A DNA stretch of 64,000 nt from Pararobbsia silviterrae (GTDB lineage Bacteria; Pseudomonadota; Gammaproteobacteria; Burkholderiales; Burkholderiaceae): NCBI RefSeq assembly GCF_003628125.1, contig NZ_RBZU01000009.1, positions 1-64,000 of the forward strand. The letters run 5' to 3'. Position numbers and translations under genes: made by a program. The notes below the pieces were generated by a model, which was not told the DNA's origin, ran no database searches, and saw only the letters and a program-made list of their open reading frames with translations. This document shows positions 26,966 to 35,952 of this stretch, piece after piece (positions within the stretch are counted from its first letter, which is position 1; every line of letters begins with the position of its first letter).

Positions 26966-28096
26966 ATGAATTTCGAACATACCGAAGAGCGCCGCATGCT
27001 GGCGGATACGCTCGACCGCTTCGTGTCGGAGGCTTATGGCTTCGACGTACGTGACAAGGCCGCGAAGTCGGCGATCGGATTCGATCGCGCGGCGTGGGAC
27101 AAGTTTGTCGAACTCGGCACGGTCGCGGCCCTGTTCAGCGAAGCCGACGGCGGCTTCGGCGGCGAGGGCTTCGATATCACGGTCGTCTTCGAAAGCCTGG
27201 GTCGCGGCATCGTCGTCGAACCGTTTCTCGGCGCGCTCGTCGTCGGTTCGGTGCTCGCCGCGGCCGGCGGCGAGGCGCATGCGGGCACGCTCGAACAGAT
27301 CCAGGCCGGCACGGCGATCGTCGCGCTCGCGCATGACGAGCCGGGCTCGCACTACGAGGCCGTCAACGTGCGCACGCGCGCCGAACGCTCAGGCGACGGC
27401 TGGGTTCTGACGGGCGCGAAATCGGCGGTCGCGCATGGCGAGCAGGCGGACTTCGTGCTCGTGTCGGCGCGCACATCGGGCGACGCGCTCGACGAGGACG
27501 GCGTGTCCTTGTTTCTCGTGCCGAAGTCGGCGGCCGGCGTGCATGCGGTCGGTTACGCGCGCGTCGACGGCGGGCGCGCGGCGGATCTGCGTTTCGACGG
27601 CGTCAAGCTCGACGCGCATGCGCGCGTCGGCGAGGCGGGGGCCGGCTATGCGGTGCTCGAATATGCGATCGCGCGCGGCACGCTTGCGGTCTGCGCGGAG
27701 GCACTCGGCGCGATGGAAGTCGTCAAGCGCGACACGCTCGAATATCTGCGCACGCGCAAGCAGTTCGGCGTGCCGATCGGCAGCTTCCAGGCGCTTCAGC
27801 ATCGCATGGCCGATCTGCTGATCGATATCGAGCAAGCGCGTTCGGCGGTCATCAACGCGGCGGCGTCGCTGAATCTCGATCGCGTCGCGCGCGAGCGCGC
27901 GGTGTCGGCCGCGAAATACACGATCGGCCGCACGGGCACGCGCGTGGCCGAGGAGTGCATCCAGCTGCACGGCGGGATCGGGATGACTTGGGAGCTTGCG
28001 ACGTCGCACTACGCGAAGCGGCTCGTCATGATCGACCATCAGTTCGGCGATCAGGACCATCATCTCGAACGCTATATCGGGTTCGGCCGAGCCTGA
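26966..28096 (+). CDS. Acyl-CoA dehydrogenase, second subunit (PimD-like)
   Basis: This encodes 376 residues from ATG 26966, 10 bp after the preceding stop (MNFEHTEERRMLADTLDRFV). Acyl-CoA dehydrogenase folds are recognisable: AALFSEADGGFGGEGFDITV in the N-domain, GWVLTGAKSAVAHGEQADFV in the beta domain, and QFGVPIGSFQALQHRMADLL with CIQLHGGIGMTWELATSHYA in the C-domain. Overall it is shorter and more divergent than the first subunit, as in two-subunit dehydrogenases. The two are surely co-transcribed. Confidence 0.9.
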   Translation: MNFEHTEERRMLADTLDRFVSEAYGFDVRDKAAKSAIGFDRAAWDKFVELGTVAALFSEADGGFGGEGFDITVVFESLGRGIVVEPFLGALVVGSVLAAAGGEAHAGTLEQIQAGTAIVALAHDEPGSHYEAVNVRTRAERSGDGWVLTGAKSAVAHGEQADFVLVSARTSGDALDEDGVSLFLVPKSAAGVHAVGYARVDGGRAADLRFDGVKLDAHARVGEAGAGYAVLEYAIARGTLAVCAEALGAMEVVKRDTLEYLRTRKQFGVPIGSFQALQHRMADLLIDIEQARSAVINAAASLNLDRVARERAVSAAKYTIGRTGTRVAEECIQLHGGIGMTWELATSHYAKRLVMIDHQFGDQDHHLERYIGFGRA

Positions 28097-28540
28097 CGAG
28101 GTGGCTGGGGGCAGGGTGTGACGCCCGCGTGATCCGGTTTCCGAATCATGCGGGCGTCAGGCAGTGCCCGGCTCGATCGGGGACTCGCCGACGCACTGTC
28201 CCGTTGCGTGTACGGGTGAGACGGTCCTAGACCATTCAAGCCCCCCGAGACCGCTCGACAGCCCGACACCGCTACCCTCGAAGACCGCCGCCATTCGCGC
28301 GGCCATGTCTTCGTGGACGACCGACCGCGCGGGCCGCGCCGATCCTCTGTCGGCGTTGCGGCGAGACAACATCGGCCGCCGCCGCTTGCCATGCCCGCGT
28401 GTTCCCCTAGTGCCTTGATCCGATAGCGGATTTCGTCCGCGTATCGAAGCGCGTGCACGCCGGTCCCGGATGCGCGCCCGAGCCTCATTGCGAGGTATGT
28501 CTCGAATTTCACGTTCGCGGTTGAAGGGCCTTGCTTATTT
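28097..28540. other. Gap with long inverted repeat
   Basis: A 15-bp inverted repeat with one G-T mismatch (TGACGCCCGCGTGAT at 28119-28133 and ATCATGCGGGCGTCA at 28145-28159) lies 23 bp after the dehydrogenase stop; no T-run follows. Minus-strand open frames cover 28157-28512 (one begins MKFETYLAMRLGR), but they have no ribosome binding site or recognised motif, and I do not support a gene. Confidence 0.5.
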
Positions 28541-28563
28541 AATGATAATGCGAACGATTCTTA
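28541..28563. promoter_or_regulatory. Fur box-like site
   Basis: AATGATAATGCGAACGATTC and the following TTA resemble the Fur consensus GATAATGATAATCATTATC, in a local AT-rich island about 90 bp before a siderophore receptor start. The left half matches well and the right half is weaker. Iron repression of the receptor is expected. Confidence 0.6.
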
Positions 28564-28648
28564 ATTAAATAACTTGGCTTTCTGCTCGACTGTTTTGAAT
28601 GCGGCGCTGCATTTGAATCCCAGGCAGCAAGGCCGCAACACGACATTC

Positions 28649-30931
28649 ATGACGATGCAACGAGCAGGTTTGCCCCAGACGTCCACGCTGCGCCGCTTTG
28701 CCGGCTTTCAACCTTCCCCGATCGCACTGGCTGCATTCAGCCTGACCTGCGCGGCGCTCGTCGCGCTGCCGGCCACGAGCTTCGCGCAATCGTCGGGCGC
28801 CGCGGCCGTGCCGAGCGCGGCATCGGGTGCGGCGGCCGCCGGCGCGGCGAATGGGGCAGCGAATGGTGCAGCGACCCAGACGCCCGCGAAGACCGACGCG
28901 GCACCTGTCGAAAGCCTGCCGACCGTCACGGTTTCGGCGCAAGCGTCGAACGATGCGCTGCGCACCGACAAGATCAGCGCGGGCGCGCTCGGCGATCACA
29001 AGCAGGTCGACACGCCGTTCTCGACGAACGTCAAGTCGAGCGAGGACATCCAGGATCTGATGGCCTCGACGGCGAACGACGTGTTCAAGTACGACCCGGC
29101 GGTCTCGATCATCGGCGACCACGCAACGGCCGAGAACTCGGTGTTCAGCGTGCGCGGCATGCAGATCGACATGCTCAACGGCCTGAAGATCGACGGCCAG
29201 AGCTTCACGGGATGGGATATGGACCTCCCGCTCGAACCGTTCGAGCAGGTTCAGTTGCTCAAGGGCCTGAGCGGCTTCATGTACGGCTTCGGCGCGCCCG
29301 GCGGCATCGTCAACTACGTGCTCAAGCGTCCGACCGACGACCCGTATCACAGCATCACGGTCGGCTACGAGACGGCCGGCGTGTTCTCGGAGAAGGTCGA
29401 TCTCGGCGGCCGCTTCGGACCCGACAATCAATTCGGCTACCGGCTGAACCTCGTCAACGAAGACGGCAACACGTCCGAAGCGAACGGTCATATCCGCCGT
29501 CAGGTCGCGTCGCTCGCGCTCGACTATCGGATCACGCCGGACCTCACGTGGTCGGCCGACGTGCTGTATCAGCAAAGCAAGCAGACGGGCACGATTTTCG
29601 GCATCTGGCCCGCGGGCGGCAATGTGCCCGACGCGAACCTCGTCACGCGCGATCTGACCCAGCCGCAGAACTGGTATGAAACTCAGACGACGTCGGTCGG
29701 CACGGGCCTTCAGTACCGGATCTCGGACGACTGGAAGGCGAGCGTCAACTATCGCTTCTCGAAGCTCAATCGCTACAACTCGGACAGCCTGCTCTATGTG
29801 AGCGACTCGGCGGGCGACTACACGAACACGCTGTACAGCGCAGAGACGCGTTACTTCTATCAGGACGTGACGGCGATGCTCGAGGGCAAGTTCTCGACGG
29901 GCTTCGTCAAGCACGATCTCGTCGTCGGCGCCGAGTATCAGTCGCAGACGGCCGAATACGACAGCGAGTACGGCTGGGACCACGGTTACGACCTCGGCAG
30001 CGGCAACATCTACACGCCGATCACGCTCTATAACCCGGGCGTCACGCTCGATCCCGCACTGTATCGCGAGAGCCGTACGACGCAGGCGTCGCTGTTCGCG
30101 AGCGATACGATGCAGTTCACGGATCGTCTGTCGGCACTCATTGGCCTGCGCTATACGCAGTATCGCGAGGATGTCTACAACCAAGACCAGACCTACGCGT
30201 CGCAATACAGCCAGAGCCCGGTCACGCCGACCGCGGCGTTGATGTTCAAGACCGATGCGTATTCGACGCTCTATGCGAGCTATGTCGAGTCGTTGCAACA
30301 AGGCGGCGCCGCACCGATCGGCGACGTCAACTATCCGCAGGTCTATGGTCCGTTGCGCAGCCGCCAGTACGAGATCGGCTTCAAGACCGATCGCAAGACC
30401 TGGGGCGCGAACGTTGCGTTGTTCCGTGTCGATGAGGGGTACGACTATACGAACACGGCGGGCTACTACGTCCAGGACGGCACGCAGCGTTATACGGGTG
30501 TCGATGCAAGCGCGTGGTTCCAGCCCGCGCGCGACTGGCACGTGCTCGTCGGCGTGCTCGCGCTCAATGCGAAGGCCGTCGATATCGACGATCCGACGGT
30601 CGACGGCAAGCGCATCTTCGGCGCGCCGCGCTTCCAGGCGACCGGCCGTGTCGAATACACGCCGCCGGTCGTGCCGGGCCTGACGGTCAGCGCGGGCATC
30701 AAGTACACGGGCGATATCGCCGTCGACGCGGCCAACGAATACATCGTGCCGTCGTACACGACCGTCGATCTCGGCGCGAAGTACGAGACCGAAGTCGCGG
30801 GCAAGAGCGTCGTGTTCCGTGCGGGCATCACCAATCTGTTCAACAAGCACTACTGGACGACGGGTTACGGCTACTACATCCTGCCGGGCGCGACGCGTAC
30901 GTTCCTCGCGAACGCGACGCTCGAGTTCTAA
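28649..30931 (+). CDS. TonB-dependent siderophore receptor
   Basis: This encodes 760 residues from ATG 28649 (ATG 28655 also possible). A long basic n-region precedes the signal peptide core IALAAFSLTCAALVALPATS, cleaved near SFAQ. An Ala-rich linker with a 12-bp repeated NGAA unit follows, then the TonB-box-like TVTVSA. The plug runs from DTPFSTNVKSSEDIQDLMAS through FSVRGMQIDMLNGLKIDGQS to GAPGGIVNYVLKRPTDDPYH. A 22-strand barrel ends in FLANATLEF with terminal Phe. GIVNYVLKRP is typical of ferric-siderophore receptors. No siderophore synthesis gene is near, so it may take up a xenosiderophore. Confidence 0.92.
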   Translation: MTMQRAGLPQTSTLRRFAGFQPSPIALAAFSLTCAALVALPATSFAQSSGAAAVPSAASGAAAAGAANGAANGAATQTPAKTDAAPVESLPTVTVSAQASNDALRTDKISAGALGDHKQVDTPFSTNVKSSEDIQDLMASTANDVFKYDPAVSIIGDHATAENSVFSVRGMQIDMLNGLKIDGQSFTGWDMDLPLEPFEQVQLLKGLSGFMYGFGAPGGIVNYVLKRPTDDPYHSITVGYETAGVFSEKVDLGGRFGPDNQFGYRLNLVNEDGNTSEANGHIRRQVASLALDYRITPDLTWSADVLYQQSKQTGTIFGIWPAGGNVPDANLVTRDLTQPQNWYETQTTSVGTGLQYRISDDWKASVNYRFSKLNRYNSDSLLYVSDSAGDYTNTLYSAETRYFYQDVTAMLEGKFSTGFVKHDLVVGAEYQSQTAEYDSEYGWDHGYDLGSGNIYTPITLYNPGVTLDPALYRESRTTQASLFASDTMQFTDRLSALIGLRYTQYREDVYNQDQTYASQYSQSPVTPTAALMFKTDAYSTLYASYVESLQQGGAAPIGDVNYPQVYGPLRSRQYEIGFKTDRKTWGANVALFRVDEGYDYTNTAGYYVQDGTQRYTGVDASAWFQPARDWHVLVGVLALNAKAVDIDDPTVDGKRIFGAPRFQATGRVEYTPPVVPGLTVSAGIKYTGDIAVDAANEYIVPSYTTVDLGAKYETEVAGKSVVFRAGITNLFNKHYWTTGYGYYILPGATRTFLANATLEF

Positions 30932-30989
30932 GCCGGCGCATCGCGGTATCGAAACCGGACCCGGCGCGTACGCGCGCGGGTCGTTCAAG

Positions 30990-31019
30990 GCGGGTTGCCC
31001 ATGGCAGCCCGCTTTTTTT
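30990..31019 (+). terminator. Rho-independent terminator of TonB receptor gene
   Basis: A GCGGGTTGCC / GGCAGCCCGC stem (one G-T pair) with a short CAT loop, followed by seven T, lies 58 bp after the stop codon. Confidence 0.85.
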
Positions 31020-31072
31020 ATGCGCGGCTTTTATCCGTTGATGGGTCCGTCGATGAGTCCGTAGATCGATCC

Positions 31073-31132
31073 GCGAATTGATCGGCGAGTTGATCCGCGA
31101 GTTGATCCGCGAGTTGATCCGCGAGTTGATCA
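31073..31132. repeat. 12-bp tandem repeat (GCGAGTTGATCC), 5 units
   Basis: The units are GCGAATTGATCG, three identical GCGAGTTGATCC, and GCGAGTTGATCA, in the space between the receptor terminator and the convergent TetR gene end. Confidence 0.92.
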
Positions 31133-31145
31133 GTATCCCGCGTCG

Positions 31146-31877
31146 TTACAGATCGTCGATCGCCGCGATCGACAGCGCCGCGTGCGCGGTCTGCGAACCC
31201 GATACAAGAAACGCGCGAATGACCTCATGGGCCTGGCGCTTGTGCGCGGCTTGCCAGTCGGCGGTCAGCATGTCCGTATCGAACATCCGCGAAATCGTGA
31301 AAGCGTTCGACTTGTGGAAATAGCAGAGGCTCACGAGCAGCACGTAGAGGTGCAGCGCATCGATGCCCGTGCGCATGACGGCGGTCTGTTCACCACGTTC
31401 GATCAGGGTGCGCAGCATATCGAGCACGGGCGACGAAATCTTCGGAATCAGCTTCGAACGCTTGAGAAAGCGCGCGCGATTCAAGTTCTCCGACGAGAGC
31501 AGATTCAAGAGCTCGGGATGCGCGGCGAAATGGCCTTCGGTGAAATCGTAGAGCTGCAGGATGCCGTTCACGGGCTCGATACGCTCGACATCGAGTTCGA
31601 GCTTGCGCTCCTCGTCGCGCAGGTTCGCGAGCACGTGCTCGAGCACCTCGATATAGAGCGCTTCCTTGCCGCCGAAGTAGTGATAGATCATGCGGATATT
31701 GACCTTCGCGCGCGTTGCGATCGTCTCGACGCGCGCGCCGCTGAACCCCTTGTCGGCGAATTCGCGGATCGCGGTCTTGAAGATACGCGCGCGCGTCGTG
31801 GCCGCGAGGCGCTGCCGGTGGGTCAACGTCGTGGCGCCGGACTTCGCGGGCGCCGGAGAAGCAGGCTTGCGTGGCAT
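31146..31877 (-). CDS. TetR family regulator (RutR-like)
   Basis: This encodes 243 residues from ATG 31877 (MPRKPASPAPAKSG). The N-terminal helix-turn-helix reads RARIFKTAIREFADKGFSGA, then RVETIATRAKVNIRMIYHYF and GGKEALYIEVLEHVL. The C-terminal ligand domain (LLSSENLNRARFLKRSKLIP, YVLLVSLCYFHKSNAFTISR) resembles the RutR/TetR_C group that responds to pyrimidines or related metabolites. It is encoded downstream of and on the same strand as the BMP-type importer genes, with a 183-bp gap, so it may control uptake and the divergent amidohydrolase pair. The ligand is inferred. Confidence 0.85.
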   Translation of the reverse strand: MPRKPASPAPAKSGATTLTHRQRLAATTRARIFKTAIREFADKGFSGARVETIATRAKVNIRMIYHYFGGKEALYIEVLEHVLANLRDEERKLELDVERIEPVNGILQLYDFTEGHFAAHPELLNLLSSENLNRARFLKRSKLIPKISSPVLDMLRTLIERGEQTAVMRTGIDALHLYVLLVSLCYFHKSNAFTISRMFDTDMLTADWQAAHKRQAHEVIRAFLVSGSQTAHAALSIAAIDDL

Positions 31878-32060
31878 GGAAGGCGGGCGGATTGCAAGGA
31901 CAAACAACGACTAAGGGAGCGCGCAGCCGCGGCAGGATCCGCGATGCGCGCCGAGGCTCGATATTACGCTCGCGCGTTCGGTGCTTCGACTCGGGCGCTT
32001 CGATCCGGGCGCTCCGGTTTGCTTGCTTCGATTCGGCGACGCCGACTCCGTGACGCCGAC

Positions 32061-32978
32061 TCAGCGCTTGAACGGCTGCGTGAGCGCAAGCGGCGCGGTC
32101 TGTCGTCCGATGAGCCCTGCGACCGCGACGAGCGCGAGCAGATACGGCAGCATGATGAGCAACGCGGTCGGCACCTGCACGCCGATCATCGGAAGCTGGA
32201 ATTGCAGCGCGGTCGCCGCGCCGAACAGCACGCAGGCGCCGACCGTGCGTCCGATCTTCCAGTTGCCGAAGATGATCGCCGCGATCGCGAGATATCCGAC
32301 GCCGTTGGTCATGCCTTCCGTGAACGTATGGATGTCGCCGATCGAAATGAAGCAGCCCGCGGCGCCGGCCATGACACCCGAGTAGATCACGGCGCCGTAG
32401 CGCAGCCGCGTGACCGACAGGCCCGATTGATCGACCGCGCGCGGCGCGGCCCCGACCGCGTGGAGCGCGACGCCCAGCGCCGTGTGACGCATCATGATCG
32501 CGGTCAGCACGAGCACCGCGATGCCCGCGTAAAGCAGCCAGACCTGATCGAACACGGGTTGTCCGATCACGGGAATCGCACGCAGTCCGGGCGGCGCCCA
32601 ATGCGCGAGACCCGGGATCGCCGCGCTCGATCGCTCGCCGAACAGCTCGCGATAGGCGAGCGTCGTGCCGCCGAGCGCGAGGATATTGATGCCGATGCCC
32701 GTGACGATCTGGTTCGCGCGCAGCGTGATGCTCAGGAACGCCTGAAGCCACGCGATCGGCACGACGCCGATCATGCCCGCGAGCAGGCCGACGACGGGAT
32801 TGCCGGTCGCCCATGCGCCGGTCGCGCCGAGAAACGCGCCCGTGAGCATCATGCCTTCGACGCTCATATTGAGCACGCCCGCGCGTTCGCTGACAAGTTC
32901 GCCCGTCGAGGCGAGCATCAGCGGCGCCGCAAAACGGATCGACGATCCGACGAAGACTGCCGCGATTTCCGCATTCAT
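32061..32978 (-). CDS. ABC transporter permease (nucleoside/BMP type), second permease
   Basis: This encodes 305 residues from ATG 32978, overlapping the preceding permease stop by 4 bp (ATGA). About eight or more TM helices are visible. GELVSERAGVLNMSVEGMML near the N-terminus is the hallmark of YufQ/NupQ-type permeases of the branched-chain/nucleoside group (PF02653). A late FGNWKIGRTVGACVLFGAAT follows. It pairs with the adjacent permease and the double ATPase. It is the last gene of the importer operon. Confidence 0.9.
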   Translation of the reverse strand: MNAEIAAVFVGSSIRFAAPLMLASTGELVSERAGVLNMSVEGMMLTGAFLGATGAWATGNPVVGLLAGMIGVVPIAWLQAFLSITLRANQIVTGIGINILALGGTTLAYRELFGERSSAAIPGLAHWAPPGLRAIPVIGQPVFDQVWLLYAGIAVLVLTAIMMRHTALGVALHAVGAAPRAVDQSGLSVTRLRYGAVIYSGVMAGAAGCFISIGDIHTFTEGMTNGVGYLAIAAIIFGNWKIGRTVGACVLFGAATALQFQLPMIGVQVPTALLIMLPYLLALVAVAGLIGRQTAPLALTQPFKR

Positions 32979-34072
32979 CGTGCTGCTCCCGGTTTGTCGA
33001 GCCACCATGCGCCGCCCGCGAGCGCGACGATGACGATGCCTTGAACGATGAGGACGATGGCCGACGGCACTTGCGCGACCATTTCCATATTGATGCCGCC
33101 CGAACGCAGGAAGCCGAACAGCAACGCCGCCGCGAACACGCCCGTGACCGAGCCGCGCGCAAGCAAGCCGACCACGAGGCCGTCGAATCCGTAACCCGAT
33201 GAAAAGCCCGCCTTCAACGAATACTGGTCGCCCTGGAGCATCAGCGCGCCCGCGAGTCCGCCGAATGCGCCGGCGAGTGCGAGCGCGCCGACGATCGTCG
33301 CCGTGATCGGCATGCCCGCGCGGCGCGCGGCGACCGCGTTGAGTCCCACCGCGCGCAGGTGCAGACCGAAGCGCGTACGGCGCAGCACGACCGCGACGAT
33401 GAGGCCGAGCACGACCGTCAACGGTAGGCCGAGATGCAGACCCATCGAGGCCGCGCCCGCGAGCACGGGCAGCTTGGTCGTATCGGGAATTTCGAGCGAT
33501 TCGGGCAGCGTCGATGCATTGGTCATCGGCTGGCGCAGCAGGGCCTCCGATTGCACGCACCAGTAGAGCAGCCAGACCGCGATGAACGACAGCAGCAGCG
33601 TGCTGATGACCTCGTTTGTACCGGCCTTGGCCTTGAGCGCGCCGGGAATGGCCCCCCATGCGGCGCCCGCCGCCGATGCCGCGAGCATCGGGACGATAAA
33701 CGCGAGTCCGTACGGCCAATGACCGACGCCACCGTAAAGTGCAACCGCAGTCGATACGATTCCGCCGATCGCGATCTGTCCTTCGCCGCCGACGTTCGTC
33801 AGACGCGCGCGGTCCGCGAGGACGAAGCCGATGCCGACCAGCGCAAACGCGAGGCTGCGGTTCAGCGATGCGCCGATCGAGTAGGGCGAGCCCCACGCGC
33901 CGTCGGCGAAGGCGGCGAGCGCATCGCCCACGGGCACGCCGACGAGCGCGATCAACAGCAGCGCGGCGCCGATCGCGAAGACGGCCGCGCCGCCGAGCAC
34001 GAGCGCGACGCGCATCTGGGGAGCGTCGCGCCAGCGGCGCCGCGGGGTCGTGAGAAGCGTCGAAGTATTCAT
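32975..34072 (-). CDS. ABC transporter permease (nucleoside/BMP type), first permease
   Basis: This encodes 365 residues from ATG 34072; the start overlaps the ATPase stop by 4 bp (ATGA). Many TM segments are visible (LVLGGAAVFAIGAALLLIAL, SLAFALVGIGFVLADRARLT). The permease signature ARLTNVGGEGQIAIGGIVST and the AGTNEVISTLLLSFIAVWLL and FSSGYGFDGLVVGLLARGS segments match YufP/NupP-like inner-membrane components. It forms a heterodimeric channel with the downstream permease. Confidence 0.9.
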   Translation of the reverse strand: MNTSTLLTTPRRRWRDAPQMRVALVLGGAAVFAIGAALLLIALVGVPVGDALAAFADGAWGSPYSIGASLNRSLAFALVGIGFVLADRARLTNVGGEGQIAIGGIVSTAVALYGGVGHWPYGLAFIVPMLAASAAGAAWGAIPGALKAKAGTNEVISTLLLSFIAVWLLYWCVQSEALLRQPMTNASTLPESLEIPDTTKLPVLAGAASMGLHLGLPLTVVLGLIVAVVLRRTRFGLHLRAVGLNAVAARRAGMPITATIVGALALAGAFGGLAGALMLQGDQYSLKAGFSSGYGFDGLVVGLLARGSVTGVFAAALLFGFLRSGGINMEMVAQVPSAIVLIVQGIVIVALAGGAWWLDKPGAAR

Positions 34073-35949
34073 GATGTCTGTCCCGCCATCCAGGCGCCGA
34101 TGCGTTCGCGTTGAAGCGGATCGGGCTTGCAGCTGCCCATGATCTTGCCGCGGTAAAGCACGATGATCCGGTCGGCGACGGCCATCAATTCGTCGAGTTC
34201 CGACGAGATCAGCAGCACGCCGACGCCGCGATCGCGTGCCGCGCGGATATGGTCGTAGACGGCGGCGACCGCGCCGACGTCGAGGCCGCGCGTGGGCTGC
34301 GCGGCCATCAGGAACACGAGCGGATCGAGCGTGAGTTCGCGCGCGAGCACGGCCTTTTGCTGGTTGCCGCCCGACAGCCCGCCGAAGCGGACGTCGGGAC
34401 TCGCGGCGCGCACGTCGAAGCGCGCCATGAGCTCGATCGCCTGCGCGCGCATCGCGCGCCGACGCAGAAAACCGTGACGCGACACTTCGTCGAGTCGATT
34501 GAGCAGCAGATTGTCGATGAGGCTCATCTCGGTCACGCAGCCGACCGCGTGACGATCCTCGGGCACGATCCCGACGCCGGCCGCGGTCAACTCGCGCGGC
34601 GTCGCATCGGTCAGCGGTTTGCCTTCGATGAAGAAACGTCCCGCGCTCGCGCGCGTCATGCCCGCGAGCGCCGCGCCGAGTTCGGTCTGGCCATTGCCCT
34701 CGACGCCCGCGATGCCGACGATCTCGCCGCGATTGACCACGAGCGTGCAGTCGTCGAGGCGCGTGACGCCTTGCGCGTCGCGCACGCTGAGGCCGTCGAC
34801 GAGCAGGACTTCGTCGCTGAGCGGGCGGCCGTACGGTGAGGGCGCGGGCATCGGCGGTTGTTTGGATAACGACCAGACGGGCGGCCGCTCGGACGCCGCC
34901 CAAGTCCGCGGCGCGGCGACGGGGCCCGCTGTTTCGACACCGCGCAGCGGCGCGACGGCCGGTGTCGCGCCCAAGGCCGCGGCGACCGCCGCGTTGTCGA
35001 GCGAAACGGGGGCATCGGCCGTTGCGTCGGCATCGGCATCGGCAACGTGACCGCCGGCCGCCATGTCCGCTCTATCGTTGCCGGGCGCTGCGTCGGCGTG
35101 AGCGTTCGCGCCGCGCGCGGCCCGCTCGGCCGGCGGCGTGCCGGGTCGTTCGATCATCGCGCGGACGAGCCGATCGATCTCGTCGGCGGGCCGATCCGAG
35201 CGCGCGACGACGCGTCCGCTCTGCAGCACGGTCGCGCGTGTCGCGATCTTGCGGATCTCGGCGAGCTTGTGCGTGACGAGCACGACCGCGCATCCGCGCG
35301 CCGCGACGCGCGCGCACACGTCGAGCAACGCGTCGATTTCGCCGGGCAGCAGCACGGCCGTCGGTTCGTCGAGCACGAGCAGTCTCGGCTCGCGGATCAG
35401 ACATTTGACGATCTCGACGCGCTGCCGCTCGCCGACCGACAGATCGGCGATCGCCGCATCGGGGTCGAGCGCGAGACCGAGGTCCTCGACGAGCCTGCGG
35501 ACGTGGCCGGCGCGCGCCCGGCGATCGAGCCAGCCGCGCGACTGGCCGAGCAGCAGGTTGTCGAGCACGGTCACGTCGCCGACGAGACTGAAATGCTGAT
35601 GGACCATCGCGATGCCGTTCGCAAGCGCATCGCGCGGGCTGCGCGGCCGATACGGCTGACCGTCGAGACGCAGCGTGCCGGTGTCGGGCTGATGCACGCC
35701 GAACATGACGTTGCAGAGCGTCGATTTGCCCGCGCCGTTCTCGCCGAGCAGGCAATGGACTTCACCCGCCCTCAGTTCGAGCGTGACGCCGCTCAGCGCA
35801 TGGAACGCGCCGAACTGCTTGCCGACGTTGTCGAGCGTCAGCACGGCGGGCGCGGACGCCGGCCGGGCATCGACGCCGTCGGCCGCGTGGCCGGCGTCGG
35901 ACGCGGGCGGCACACCCGCATCGAGGGGAACGAGCGCGGGCTGGGTCAT
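34069..35949 (-). CDS. ABC transporter ATP-binding protein with two ATPase domains
   Basis: This encodes 626 residues. Domain 1 is at ~36-265, with Walker A LLGENGAGKSTLC, signature LSVGERQRVEI and Walker B LLVLDEPTA. Domain 2 is at ~385-620 and is atypical: its Walker A lacks the GKS/T (GVEGNGQTELG), with LSGGNQQKAVLAREL and VFLMAAQPTRGLD where DEPTRGLD is usual. This asymmetry is known for nucleoside and monosaccharide importers. The linker of roughly 110 residues is Ala/Asp-rich (ADADADATADA) and far longer than usual for the family (~510 residues total), which explains the extra length. It is coupled to the permease by a 4-bp overlap and starts 3 bp from the substrate-binding protein stop. 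Confidence 0.9.
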   Translation of the reverse strand: MTQPALVPLDAGVPPASDAGHAADGVDARPASAPAVLTLDNVGKQFGAFHALSGVTLELRAGEVHCLLGENGAGKSTLCNVMFGVHQPDTGTLRLDGQPYRPRSPRDALANGIAMVHQHFSLVGDVTVLDNLLLGQSRGWLDRRARAGHVRRLVEDLGLALDPDAAIADLSVGERQRVEIVKCLIREPRLLVLDEPTAVLLPGEIDALLDVCARVAARGCAVVLVTHKLAEIRKIATRATVLQSGRVVARSDRPADEIDRLVRAMIERPGTPPAERAARGANAHADAAPGNDRADMAAGGHVADADADATADAPVSLDNAAVAAALGATPAVAPLRGVETAGPVAAPRTWAASERPPVWSLSKQPPMPAPSPYGRPLSDEVLLVDGLSVRDAQGVTRLDDCTLVVNRGEIVGIAGVEGNGQTELGAALAGMTRASAGRFFIEGKPLTDATPRELTAAGVGIVPEDRHAVGCVTEMSLIDNLLLNRLDEVSRHGFLRRRAMRAQAIELMARFDVRAASPDVRFGGLSGGNQQKAVLARELTLDPLVFLMAAQPTRGLDVGAVAAVYDHIRAARDRGVGVLLISSELDELMAVADRIIVLYRGKIMGSCKPDPLQRERIGAWMAGQTS

Positions 35950-35952
35950 CGC

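Noticed and set aside
28072-28512. Minus-strand frame starting MKFETYLAMRLGR
   Set aside because: Starts with GTG, lacks a ribosome binding site, runs through the long inverted repeat and into the dehydrogenase gene; no recognised domain.
28565-30988. Minus-strand 807-codon frame opposite the TonB receptor
   Set aside because: Mirror frame of a well-supported receptor gene, with no family motif.
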